DNA from: Folioceros fuciformis
Lineage: Eukaryota; Anthocerotophyta; Anthocerotopsida; Anthocerotales
Direction: 5' to 3'
DNA: 64,000 bases
Assembly (NCBI GenBank): GCA_049999805.1
Contig: JBNGIO010006285.1
Location: forward strand, 227,972 to 291,971
Made by a program: the position numbers and the translations under genes
Shown here: positions 22,796 through 33,369 of the stretch, in pieces
Layout: each line of letters begins with the position of its first letter
How positions within the stretch are numbered: position 1 is the stretch's first letter
The notes under the pieces: model-generated
Database searches by the model: none
What the model was told of the DNA's origin: nothing
The model's input: the letters and a program-made list of their open reading frames with translations, nothing else

Positions 22796-25126
22796 ATGTC
22801 GAGAGGGCTTGTGCATGGATTGGATGGTGGGTGCTGGAGCAAGGTGTGGGAGGAGGGTCACCTGAGGGAGGTGGTGGGGAGGTTGGGCCTCCTAGTGCAA
22901 CAAGGGCTCTATACTCCTGCAGTCCTGTTCCACCGTTTGCTCACCAGCTGCATTGCACACACGCTTGTGGGTCACGGCCCGGGCGTCCATGCTCTTGCTG
23001 TGGACAACGGGTACCAGGGGAGCCTGCACTTGGCCAGCCACCTCATCCGCATGTATGCTTCGCATGGGAGGGTGCAGGCAGCGCTTCATGTTTTTACCAC
23101 AACGACCACCACCACCCTGGGAGCACCACATGCCTTGCTGTGCAACTCCATGATTCTAGCCCATGCCCAACACAGGCAGCCTGAGCGTGCTATCAAGCTG
23201 TACAAGGAGATGAGGGAGGCGGACGTGAATCCCAGCGTGCATGTTCTTGTGGCAGTCCTGAAAGCATGTGCATGTGTTGCGGACCTGGTGTCCGGGAGGG
23301 AGGTTCACGCTCACGTGTTGTGGAGTGGAGTTGAGGCTAACGTTATTCTGGGCAACTGCCTGGTGGACATGTATGCAAAATGTGGCAGCTTGAGTGATGC
23401 TCGCACAGTGTTTGACACATGGCCTGTGAGGGATGTTGTGACATGGACTGCCATGGTGTCAGGGTATGCCAAATCCGGCAGCCTAGAGGCTGCCCGCAGC
23501 TTGTTCGAGGCCATGCCGGCCAGGAATGTGGTCACATGGACTGCCATGATTGCAGGCTACGCTAACCGAGGGCTCGGGGAGGAGGCTCTTGATCTGTACG
23601 CCAGGATGCAACAGGAAGGAGTGACCGTGCCAGATGACTTCACATTTGCCTGCCTCTTGAAAGCATGTGCCACTGCCAGAGCTTTACACGACGGGAAACA
23701 GATCCATTCCCAGATTCGAAACCGAGGTTTCGAATCAGACATGGTGATCGCCAGCAGCCTGGTGGACATGTACTCCAAGTGCGGGAGCTTGGAGGATGCA
23801 CGGCGGGTGTTCGACAGCTTGACTACCAAAGATGTGGTGTCGTGGAATGCCTTGCTCGCAGGGTATTCCCAGCATGGGCTCGCCCGAGACTGTCTCCTAC
23901 TGTATGCAAGAATGCAGCAAGAGGGCGTCACGACACCAAACCATGTCACATTCACATTGCTCCTGAATGCCTGTGCCAGCATGGGAGCTCTGCAGCACGG
24001 CAGGGCACTGCATTGCCAGGTCTTGGAAAGAGGCCTGCAAGATGCAGTCATGGTCGGGAACAGCCTGGTGGACATGTATGCCAAATGCGGCAGGCTGGAC
24101 GAGGCTCGCAGCTTGTTTGCTGCCATGCCCACCAGGGACATAGGGACTTGGAATGCGATGATGTGCGGGTACGTCCAGAATGGGCTCGGACATGAATCCC
24201 TCTGCCTCCACACGAGGATGTTGCAGGAGGGCATGGTGGATGAAGCCAACCAGGTTACTTTCTTGTGCCTCCTCAAAGCATGTGGCAGTGTCGGAGCCTT
24301 GCATGAGGGCAAGGAGCTCCACTCGCTCATCAAGGAACGAGGTCTGGAAGGTGATCCAGGCGTCGGCAACTGCCTGGTGGACATGTATGCCAAATGCGGG
24401 GACCTGCAGGAAGCTCGCAGCCTGTTCTGCAATTTGCACACCAGGGATGTGGTGGGATGGAATTCAATGCTGGCAGGTTATGCGCAGCATGGGCTCGCTC
24501 AAGAGGCCCTGGAATGTTATGACGAAATGAAGATAGCAGGGATCAAGCCAGATGAGGTTACTTTCCTTGCCCTCCTCTCTGCCTGTAGCCATGCTGGGCT
24601 GGTGGACCAGGGTGTGGCACACTTTGAATCTATGAGAAGCGAGCATGGCATAGCTCCACAGATTGAGCACTACTGCAGATTGGTGGATCTGTTCGCCCGC
24701 GCTGGATGCTTCAGCCGGGTGGAAGATGTTGTGGCAGGAATGCCCATGGAGCCTGATCTGGCTATCTGGTTGTGTGTGCTTGCTGCCTGTCGGAACCATG
24801 GCAACCTGCAGCTAGGAGAAAAGGCCTTTGGTCGCGCCGTGCAACTTCAACCAAGGCACACAGCCGCTTACGTTTTGATGTCGCACATCTATGCCGACGC
24901 AGGCTTCCTGGACCTCGCAGGGGACGTGCAGTCTATGCGACAAAACTGGTTGGCATGGAAGAGACCTGGCCACAGCTGGGTTGAACTCGAACAACAAGCG
25001 CACAGCTTTATGGTGGGAGGCGGCAAGTGTTCCGAACATGGCGAGCTGATTTGCCCTGTTGTAGGGGAAGTGAGCTTGAGATTAGAGGAGGAAATCACAC
25101 AGCAGGGAAACCGTCTTCAGGGATAA
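22796..25126 (+). CDS. PLS-class PPR protein, E subclass (no DYW)
   Basis: Single-exon gene of 776 residues. PPR modules repeat throughout, with five copies of the S-type pattern (LVDMYAKCG, LVDMYSKCG and similar) and RDVVSWNALLAGYSQ-type P motifs. The E region follows: ACSHAGLVDQG, HYCRLVDLFARAG, MEPDLAIWLCVLAACRNHGN, AAYVLMSHIYADAG, then a canonical PG box KRPGHSWVEL. About 40 residues of E+-like tail follow and then the frame stops, with no deaminase domain. Such proteins bind one or a few organellar RNA sites, and for editing would need a DYW domain supplied in trans. The upstream in-frame GTG at 22772 is not used; the first in-frame ATG is 22796. An obvious transit peptide is not visible, so the true start could differ. 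Confidence 0.9.
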   Translation: MSRGLVHGLDGGCWSKVWEEGHLREVVGRLGLLVQQGLYTPAVLFHRLLTSCIAHTLVGHGPGVHALAVDNGYQGSLHLASHLIRMYASHGRVQAALHVFTTTTTTTLGAPHALLCNSMILAHAQHRQPERAIKLYKEMREADVNPSVHVLVAVLKACACVADLVSGREVHAHVLWSGVEANVILGNCLVDMYAKCGSLSDARTVFDTWPVRDVVTWTAMVSGYAKSGSLEAARSLFEAMPARNVVTWTAMIAGYANRGLGEEALDLYARMQQEGVTVPDDFTFACLLKACATARALHDGKQIHSQIRNRGFESDMVIASSLVDMYSKCGSLEDARRVFDSLTTKDVVSWNALLAGYSQHGLARDCLLLYARMQQEGVTTPNHVTFTLLLNACASMGALQHGRALHCQVLERGLQDAVMVGNSLVDMYAKCGRLDEARSLFAAMPTRDIGTWNAMMCGYVQNGLGHESLCLHTRMLQEGMVDEANQVTFLCLLKACGSVGALHEGKELHSLIKERGLEGDPGVGNCLVDMYAKCGDLQEARSLFCNLHTRDVVGWNSMLAGYAQHGLAQEALECYDEMKIAGIKPDEVTFLALLSACSHAGLVDQGVAHFESMRSEHGIAPQIEHYCRLVDLFARAGCFSRVEDVVAGMPMEPDLAIWLCVLAACRNHGNLQLGEKAFGRAVQLQPRHTAAYVLMSHIYADAGFLDLAGDVQSMRQNWLAWKRPGHSWVELEQQAHSFMVGGGKCSEHGELICPVVGEVSLRLEEEITQQGNRLQG

Positions 25127-25267
25127 GCTTGACATAAATTTGAACAGGTTCCGTTCACCCGCTTATATTATTGCAACTCGAAGTGTCAAACAAGAAAAGG
25201 ACCTAATGAGGTCAAATTACCACATTCCTGATCAAAGGGTAAAATTCAAAACCTGAAACCCCATGGG

Positions 25268-27742
25268 CTAGTGCAAGCTCCACCCTTTGGCAGCAAGACG
25301 CTGCCTAACCTGATTGGCTGCTTCCAGGTTATCATTCAGAGGCGGATAGCTCCAGCTCTCCCTCATCTGTTACAATGGCAAAACATAGAGTGTCAAACCA
25401 GCGCTGAATGCAGCACGCACCATACCCGCGCTAAATCAACAACACGCCACAGCACGGGATGGTGATAGAAGCTTACATCTTCTGCCCCAGTGAGAGATCT
25501 TATAACTCCCTTTTGCCGCAAATTTCTCTGAAACTCCGCAAACTTCCATGTGCACCTCTCTGATCCTACTACATACACCGGTTTCCTGCAAACTCAACCA
25601 TGCACTTAGGCATGGCCCCATCTTCTATGCAATCATCAACTTTTGCAGACAAGATGGAGAGGGAAGATTGCAGTACCCTGTGCTGCATGCCTCACTGAGC
25701 ATACTGATAGAATCGGCGGTGACAACAAAAGCATCTCCCCAAGCCAGATGGCCCAAATGTGGATTCGTACCTACACAAAATTTAAGAGGTTCCGTAAGAC
25801 TCCTGACCCACCTTTGGAGAGTTATCACCAGCAAACGAGACGTGGACGCTAGTTACCTCTGCCGTCCCATATGTAAACCTTTGGATGATCCCCTAGCTCT
25901 TGCAAAATTAGATTAGAAACCTAGCAATGTACCATATGAACGGATGTCACCGTAACCACACAATTGCTTACTTACAGTGAAACACAAAAGGGTAAAGCTG
26001 GAATGTAGGAAAAGGCTGGAATCTAGAGCCACTCCTGTGGAGCATGCACGGTTAACACCTTACCGCCACAGGTGTGCGCTTAGAGAAGCTGATCCGTACA
26101 CTCCCACAAGTCACTAGAACCCGCTTCAAGGCAGTAACCAATTCCAGACTCAAATCTTCACCATACCTGCAGTGTCCTAATACACAATGAAATTCTCTCA
26201 ATCAGTGGTTCACAAACACGATCAAGTGTTCCAGAATGGCTGCCTCAGGATGTGAAGGAGCAAAAACACAGAGAGTAAAGTGTAGATTTACTTGCAGGGC
26301 CCCCCACATTCACTATTAGCAATGGTTTTGGAAGTGGAGCCAATTCATCATGCCAAGTGCCTGCAGCTGCACGAAGTGTTGCAGCATCCGCATGGTGAAG
26401 AGCTCCCGTCGTGAGAACCTGCACAACACCAACACACCCCAGTCATAATTCAACCTTTTCCAAGTACTTCGATGACAATGTGGTTTCAGCCTGTGTTCTA
26501 ACCACATGTTTCTCAGGTGGCTGGCTTGGAGTAAGCCAGGGAAGTAGTGCTGGGGGAACTTCGTTGCGTGCACTAGGTGTCAACGCATAATAATCGTGGG
26601 ATGGCGTGATCACCATATCAAACTTATCCAGCCGACACTTCGGATGTTGAATCTTTATAACATTCCAATCCCACAAACACGTAAGTGAGTAGTCATCGGA
26701 TCTTCGGATCCATAATTCAAGGGCCTTAAACAATCTCCCAAACATTTGGAAAAAGTCTGCTTCACCAACCAGAGTAGTACCTGGATAACAAAAGTGGCCT
26801 TCGGAGCCAGCCTCTTCACCTCTGCAGCCACAGACACTGTATCCCGTCCAGAAGCCACTACTAACAACGGGCCCCCTCTACACGCATACACAAAGCGCCA
26901 GTAGTTAGGAACCGAGACTACTTGTATCTACGTATGAGCCTTACCACCAGCAACCACTTCTCAACAGCACCAATTAGAACAAACCTTTCAAAGCCGTCAT
27001 TAGCCAAAGCTGCAATTCTGACTGCATCCGCTTCTGGTGCAGACTTTAATGGAACAGGAACGGCACTGTCTTGAAAAACGTGGCCATCATCTTCCTTTTT
27101 GGGTACAAGGTAAGACAGCGGCAGGCGTCTCCAGTCTGATTGGATGTGTCTCAGCAGACAATCTACTTTCTTGTGTATTGGGACTGGAAGCCATCTCAAC
27201 CACAAGTTGTAGCCACCCTTGGGTCGGAGAACGCGCTGACAAAAGAAAATCCACAGACACTGTCAAATCACAAGTAACCTTGGAGACTCTGAATAGCAGA
27301 GGCACAGGCTCTAGTGTTTCCCAATTCTAGAGGTACAAAACGCCGTCGCCGAAAACAGGATTTGAAATCAAGCACTCCACTCACAGGCAGTACTGCTCTA
27401 ACAAGGGAGGACCCGTAGCTTCTTGTCGTAAAGCAAACACCAGATCCCACACATGCCCAGATCCACCAAGTCCATAGCTATCCTACGATAGAGAAAATAA
27501 GCAACCAGCAACCCTACTCCTAGGAAAATCCACAAGAGATGTGAAGAAGGGACACATACAAATATGTCGAAGGCGTTCCCAAATCCAAGGGCCCTCACAA
27601 GGCCGATGCACTGATGCTCTGCTCCAGCAGCTCCATTTCCAATCACCAAAACTCGCCGCACAACGCAGGAAAACCCCCGGTCAAAAATCTCTGGCACGCC
27701 AGAAGTTGCACCTGGTGGTTCCGGTAGTTTTATCGGCCTCAT
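25268..27742 (-). CDS. ELM1: Mitochondrial fission protein ELM1
   Basis: Ten exons close in frame to 428 residues: 27742-27560, 27235-26985, 26877-26781, 26652-26503, 26418-26292, 26176-26064, 25920-25857, 25770-25677, 25585-25477 and 25366-25268. The length matches Arabidopsis ELM1. Landmarks are MRPIKLPEPP at the start, VVIGN-like RVLVIGNGAAGAEHQCIGLV, WLPVPIHKKVD, GGPLLVVASGRDTVSVA, ITPSHDYYALTP, CGSVRISFSKRTP, HLGHLAWGDAFVVTADSIS, EACSTGKPVYVVGSERCTWK and WSYPPLND. ELM1 acts on the mitochondrial outer surface and is needed for recruiting dynamin-related DRP3A at fission sites. The 26176 and 26985 junctions were fixed by phase and homology. It is divergent from the small gene at 28590. Confidence 0.95.
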
Positions 27743-28589
27743 GTTGAAAACAACACATCCCCTCCCCTCCCACCGCCGCCAGAAACTACACTCCCCAAAT
27801 TCCACCACTCGACTCCTCAGCAACAGCTACTGCCGATCCTGGCAGCCATTATTCCGAGCTCAGTCCAGCTGCCTTAAAAGCCACAGACAGGCTCTTCCCG
27901 GCCCCAGCCGCTTTGCGGTGCACACCAATCCAGCAACTGCTGTAAGCAAAAAACGCTCAAGCAACCTCCAGACGCACCAATCCCGAAGTCTGCCGTCCTT
28001 TTCCGGTGCGGCAGGAGGGAAAACCAAGCCTAACCGTCCGACACAGAGACGGAACCAGCCGGTCCTCAATCTCTGCGACTCGGCAGCTCCTGCTCTTCCC
28101 CTAAGGATTCCACAGAAGCTGGAATTCCCTTGACACCACCACCCCACTGTCATGCATAGAGCCGCTGCTTTTCATTCACGTAACTGCAAAATCTACATCT
28201 TCCAAGAAATTAGGCCTGCTGAGAAGCAAGCGAAACCAGGCCTCTATCAATTCCAGAGCACCACAATCGCTAGGACATGTAAGCAAAGGCGACGACGCGG
28301 CAGGGGGCAGATTGTTCGGACAGAAGACGGGACATGTGGCAAGGCAGCCCAGTGGCTTGCCTTTGGCATTGCATTGAACCACCGGACTCTGAACCGGCCG
28401 GACTATATATGCACACTGGATTACCCAAGCTAGACGAAAAGTCGGGCGAAACTGGCAAAACGTTGTCTACCGGAGGCGCACTGGAATCGTGTGGGAGCGT
28501 TCGTCTGCCTGAACGTGAAGCGGCCGGCAAGGTAGAGGCTGAGGGATCGATCTGGAGAGCCCGTTGTTGAGCATTTGCGAGGCTGCAGA
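27743..28589. promoter_or_regulatory. Shared upstream region of ELM1 (-) and the small membrane-protein gene (+)
   Basis: 847 bp separate the two start codons. Open frames here (27741-28433) lack recognisable domains. By arrangement it should contain both promoters and leaders. Confidence 0.45.
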
Positions 28590-29248
28590 ATGTCGGGGGA
28601 GGCGGCGCTAGCCCTGGGCGTGATCGGCGTCATGATTGTGGTGATGGGGAACTCCCAAGCGCTGATGCACAAGTTGATGCATGGCAAGGTGCGATGTCCT
28701 CAGTCTCTCCATCGGAGCTCGGTGGTTTTTTCTGTGTATCGCCCTTTTGCTCCTGCGCATGCACTGTGTGGATTTCTCAGTGTCATGGATGCAGTTGTCG
28801 TTGCTGCTGCTGGATTGGATTGTGTGCGCAATTCTCTAGGGTTGCTGATGCTCTGCTTTGCCGATTTCTGTTATTTTGGAGTGTTGCAGCCGAAGCATCC
28901 CTGTCACGATGCTTGGGACAGGGCTATGGAGGAACGGGACAAGCGAATATTGGACGAGGCGAGAGCGAGGGTGAGCTATCCGTGCTCTGATCATTTGTGT
29001 GACTCAGCAGAATTCGCTTTGTTGCTTAAATGGTGTCATGTGATGCGATCTGTACAGATTTGAGGTGAAAATGGCGTTTTGGTTGATTAGAATTGGAGCT
29101 ATGGAGCAATGTGTTCAAAGTCGCTGTGGTGCTGTTCAAATCTGCTAGGACTATTTCGTATCTTGAGGTAGATCCAGAGACTCTTCTGCGCTTGAAACGT
29201 GTCAAGGCGCAGGATAGCCTTGCTGCTGTACTCTCCTCGAGGAAATAG
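28590..29248 (+). CDS. Small conserved-looking membrane protein, function unknown
   Basis: Three exons (28590-28688, 28890-28970, 29213-29248) splice at phase 0 to a 71-residue product. The N-terminus MSGEAALALGVIGVMIVVMG is hydrophobic (membrane anchor or signal anchor, about residues 5-20). Then come NSQALMHKLMHGK, PKHPCHDAWDRAMEERDKRI and a short helical, charged C-terminus ending SSRK. GT donors follow AAG and AGG, and TTGCAG and GCGCAG precede the acceptors. No family could be named. Exons 1 and 2 look firm. Exon 3 is less certain because it coincides with a predicted antisense exon; without it the frame would run on to 29063. Confidence 0.55.
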
Positions 29249-29861
29249 CTGCTATCGCGTTTTCATTTCATCTTTTTTGAGGTGTCTCACCTTCGAGAGG
29301 AAGGCGTCGAAACTTCAGCCTCCTCTCCAGACGGCACACATCCTTGATGTCCTTCGAACTCTTATTTGGCTCCTGGGTATTTCCTGTGTCTGCAATGAAC
29401 TTACTCTGTGGTCAGCATCAGCAGCAGCTCAAGTTTGTCCAAATACTTTGCTATGCATGCCTTGAGCACACACCGCGCTCGGAGAAGACGAAGCAAGCAC
29501 CGACCGTCTCTTGATACTCCCCGATCTGCGAAAAACACCACAGTCCTTAGCGGGAAGACATTGCTTTGTACCCGATACGCTGAGAAGGTGCGAGAATTGG
29601 ATTGTAGCAACGATTTGCGAGAAGGTCCATCCTGCTTACCAGCTTGTGACTGCCTATGGTCAGAACGGGATTAAGAGTGTCCAGACCCTGCCAGCATCCC
29701 AGCGTCAGCAACCGAAACAGAAGAGGGAGTTGAGGCGTTCTGAAATAATAACTCACGGTGATGGTGTAGGGAGTGTTGGGAACAAGGGCCAAGCCGTGCA
29801 ACGCGTCGTCCATATCCAGGAGCACGTACTCGGAACCCGCCTTGTCGTCAGACTCCGCCAT
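29202..29861 (-). CDS. TFIIIC subunit 6 / tau55-like protein
   Basis: Exons 29861-29757, 29687-29640, 29525-29474, 29389-29291 and 29248-29202 close in frame to 116 residues. The core is the TFIIIC sub6 domain: GSEYVLLDMDDA, NTPYTIT joined to GLDTLNPVLTIG, then IGEYQETVGACFVFSE. In the family this OB/triple-barrel-like domain belongs to a TFIIIC subunit that helps recruit RNA polymerase III to tRNA genes. A charged segment ending LERRLKFRRLPLEG follows. The last exon is the weakest part and lies antisense to the last exon of the small gene at 28590. The start codon is 67 bp from that of RRP41 on the other strand. Confidence 0.75.
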
Positions 29862-29928
29862 GGTCGCTCTCTCGGCCTGTTTTCGAGCTAGTTAAACCCT
29901 AGAGCTGTGGGTACTCCAAGCGGTGGCT
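29862..29928. promoter_or_regulatory. Very short bidirectional promoter (tau55 / RRP41)
   Basis: Only 67 bp separate the two divergent ATGs. It contains TTAAACCCTAGAG, a telo-box-like motif, near the middle. Leaders must be very short or overlap across the spacer. Confidence 0.6.
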
Positions 29929-31560
29929 ATGGAGTTTGTGACCCAGGAGGGTCTGCGTGTGGATGGGCGCCGAGCCCCCGAGATGCGACAATTATATGCA
30001 GAAATTGGAGTGATTGAGAAGGCCAGCGGGTATGTAGAACCTGGTATAGAAGTTTCGCCTTTTGGAGCGATGCTTGCGGACTGAGATGTGTGGATTCAGG
30101 TCTGCACTGTTTCAGATGGGCAACACAAAAGTGATAGCTGCTGTATATGGTCCTCACGAGGTACGGTGGTTGAACCCGCCGGAAGCATTTTCTGCGTGGT
30201 GATGTGTGGAGGGTGTATTCTGAATTGGCGTTGTGGTTTGCGGCCCAGGTTCAAAACCGAAGTCAGCAGCTACACGATCAGGCCTTGGTAAGCTCACTTC
30301 ATACAGGCACGGTTGCCCGATTGCCTTCTCATGGTGATGGGGTGCCTGTGTGTTTGTTTGTGACGAGATGGCAAGGCCTTGGCAAAGGGCTCTGCACATA
30401 GGTTTTTGCTAAGTTTGTTTCGTGCCTGTTCGATGTGGAGAACTACTGATGCTCTTCTTCGGTCAGGTTAAATGCGATTATAGCATGGCCACTTTCAGTA
30501 CAGGGGAGCGCAGGAAACGAGGGAAGGGTGACAGGTTCGGCTAGTATGTGGGTTCCTTGCAGGTCTGTTTCTCATTGTGCAAACATTCGTATATTCCTGG
30601 GTCATCGTCATTGGTTGTGGCAGACGGGCTATGGAGATATCGCTGGTAATTAGGCAGACGATGGAAGAGGCAATACTGACAGAGCAAATGCCTCGAACAC
30701 AGGCCAGTGCAACTCTGCGTCAATTTTTTGGGGTTGGTGTTCGATGTCTGGTGATTGACGTGACAGGACAATCCCTGTTTTGCAGATTGATATTTACGTG
30801 CAAGTCTTGCAAGCAGATGGAGGTAAGTTTCAGTTTGGGCATTGGTCACCGAGTACAAACAGGCATTGACTCTGGCAACATGGAGCCAGTGAGACCATGG
30901 GTGAGATGATGCGCAGGAACAAGGTCCGCTTGCATCAATGCTGCAACCATCGCTCTGGCAGATGCGGGAATACCCATGAGAGATCTTGCTGTGTCATGTT
31001 CTGCTGGCTACTTGGATAGCACTCCTTTGCTAGGTGCAACTGCTGGTCCATCATTCTCCATCGTGCCCATTCCCTTTGCCGAGTGCGAATCTTACGTTCC
31101 CTGCTGGTGTCCACAGACTTGAACTACCTCGAAGATAGCGGAGGCGGTCCTGATGTTACAGTGGGGCTCTTCCCAAAACTGGACAAAATCTCACTCCTGC
31201 AGGTTCGCTCATCTCTGTCATTGGTTCGAGTGTTCATGCCGTTCTGAATACGGAATCCTCGCTCTCAAACCTTGTAAATCCCGCAGATGGACTCCAGATT
31301 GCCAATCGATGTGCTGGAGAAGGTGGTGCTGTTAGCATCGGAGGGCTGCAGGGCTGTAGCTAAGTACATACGAGAGGTAGGAGTCTGTTGCAGGACGCAT
31401 GCCTCCTCGTACACCGACTCCCCCTTTTTTTTTGTCCTGCATTTTTTAAATAATTATAATAGTAGCTCGGAAGCTCAGAGCCACATTGTGTGTTTTTGGC
31501 TTGCAGGTCCTTTCCGCCCAAACACAAGCACTTGCTTACTCCAGGGGTCCTGTGAAATGA
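29929..31560 (+). CDS. RRP41: Exosome core subunit RRP41
   Basis: Ten exons close in frame to 243 residues: 29929-30029, 30100-30160, 30249-30287, 30467-30534, 30624-30702, 30786-30822, 30917-31033, 31117-31202, 31287-31376 and 31507-31560. The protein is an RNase PH-fold subunit of the exosome ring: [78 protein letters not shown] and [12 protein letters not shown] are all family landmarks. Plant RRP41 is notable for retained phosphorolytic activity; catalytic residues were not checked one by one. The intron after 30702 has GC rather than GT at its donor; no GT donor there keeps the frame. It shares a 67-bp promoter with tau55. Confidence 0.93.
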
Positions 31561-31744
31561 CGTATAGTTCCTTTTTGTGGCCCAGTTGTTGGAGGCATGT
31601 GACAAGGGGTTGAAAGGAATTCTGGACGTACGGATACCTTCGTCACTTTAATCAAAATGGTAGACTTATGTTGCCGCTACATATACATTCGTTGTGCTTA
31701 GTTAGTAGATGTGATGTAAGTGAGAAGAGAGGAGAAAGAATCAT

Positions 31745-33045
31745 TCATGCCCTGCCTTGGGTTTGTTTCAGAGCTCTGTTCACAGCTTCTTCCTCCTCCA
31801 CTACAGACTGGAACAAGTCCTCCTCATCTATGGCTTCCAGGACAGCCTGGTCGTCCAGGAGATCATCGTCCGCGATAGTGAGACGGCCCGTGCTCGGGTC
31901 CACGCAGGCCACAAACATGAGCGGGTCGAAGGGAGTGTAAACAAGGTACTCGGCCTGGCGGAAGAAGAAGGTGGTGATCTCCACACCCTCGGCCAGGGAC
32001 CCCCCCAGAGCTCCCCCGTACTCCGTGTTGAGGTCGATCACGTCCTCGTCCGTAAAGCAGAATCCTCCGCGAGCCGTCAGGCAGAAGCCGGTGTGCATGA
32101 GATGCAGGCGGATCTTCGCAAGCGCGTAGGAGGCGGTGGGAAGCACCTGCTCCAGCTCCTGGTCAGTGAGGTCTCTCAGCCCCAGCTCCCCCTCCCCCTC
32201 CTGGAACTTCAGAATCTGCAGAGCCATGTCCAGTGGCGTGAGCAGCAGGCACTGCACGCCATCCGAGCTCTGGAACGCGCGCCTCACCACGCACTCCAGC
32301 GGAAGCCCTGTGCCTGGTTCCACCAACGTCACCATGCGCTTGTTGGCCGGCGCCATGAGCACGACATCCCCCGTGCTGTCCAGCACGAAGCCAGCCGGCG
32401 GCTTAGGAAGAAGGGATGGCGGCAAACCGGCGTCGTCCACCACCTCCACGTTACTGGATGCGGTACTTCGCTTCTCAGCCTGCTGCAGCTGCTGAAAACA
32501 TGATCGGTTGACAACGTCACGCAGGTGAGAACATCATCAGACAGCAGCAACAAGGAAGAGGTGGACGGGATGAACAGCAAACAGCGCAACGACGATGAGA
32601 GGACAGAACAAGTGAAAAGTACGTGCAGACGAGCATATCAACCAACAACACAGCTACGGTGACAGGGCATGATCACCAAACAGCACAGTGCAGATGAGAA
32701 CATCGTCAACAAACAGCGCAACGTAGACGAGGACATGACCAGCAAACAACTCAATACAAACACAAAACACCAGCACCATCACAGGAGCATCAACACACAC
32801 TCTGATGGAATTTATTCACAGACAACAGACATCTCACTTACATTCTTGTCCTGCAGAGGAGGAGCAGCTTGCTGTCTCTGGTTTTGCTGCTTCTTCTGGC
32901 TGCCACCGGTCGTCTGCTTGTACGAGCTTTGCTTTGCAGCTCTGCAATGGAAGCGGGATCCTCCGCAGCAGCCTAGCCTGAGTGCAGGATCGGCTACCGC
33001 AGGACGGAAGGTGCACGCAAGCACTGCGTGCATAGAAGCCGCCAT
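31745..33045 (-). CDS. DUF3727-type chloroplast protein
   Basis: Two exons (33045-32842, 32491-31745) close in frame to 316 residues. The first exon is Ala/Arg/Ser/Gln-rich and lacks acidic residues at its start (MAASMHAVLACTFRPAVA), as expected of a plastid transit peptide. The second holds the conserved domain: GDVVLMAPANKRMVTLVEPG, CLLLTPLDMALQIL, LAKIRLHLMHTGFCLTARGG, ITTFFFRQAEYLVYTPFDPL and ADDDLLDDQ, which I recognise as the DUF1292/DUF3727 plant-cyanobacterial group. Function in that group is not established. It is divergent from the ZNF830-like gene (324 bp between start codons). 31561-31744 is the tail-to-tail spacer with RRP41. Confidence 0.75.
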
Positions 33046-33181
33046 GGCCGCGTACCCTGCTACCGCTCTGTCTTCCTACTCCATGTTGTTGCTGCTCCTC
33101 CGCGTTGCATTCTTTCCCCCTGCTGCAGCAATCCGAGGCCTTGCTATGGCATAGATCGTTTCTGGGTTGATTGGAAACTAT

Positions 33182-33203
33182 GTATGTAGTATGTACTACA
33201 TAC
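33182..33203. repeat. Inverted repeat in a divergent promoter
   Basis: GTATGTAGT, loop ATGT, ACTACATAC is a perfect 9-bp stem in the 324-bp spacer between the DUF3727 gene and the ZNF830-like gene. Role unknown; a protein-binding palindrome is possible. Confidence 0.55.
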
Positions 33204-33369
33204 TTCTAGGGCCTGGCACCGGGACAGCAGGGACGGGACCGTGGTGCGGTGGAGTTGCCGGAGAAGATGGAGCTGGATGCATAGCACCGTGTGTGTAGCA
33301 GGTCCATGGCTTGAATCAAATCGTATCGAATCGCAAGGGCCGGCCGCAGGACGGGCCACGGCTGCCGCC

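Noticed and set aside
23557-24441. 294-codon minus-strand frame inside the PPR-E gene
   Set aside because: Antisense shadow of repeated PPR modules; the recurring Cys/Ser/Pro-rich peptide follows the repeat period of the sense gene.
27741-28133. 130-codon plus-strand frame
   Set aside because: Lies in the leader/promoter of ELM1 and has no conserved features.
31757-32503. 248-codon plus-strand frame
   Set aside because: Antisense to the conserved DUF3727 exon; GC-rich third positions keep both strands open.
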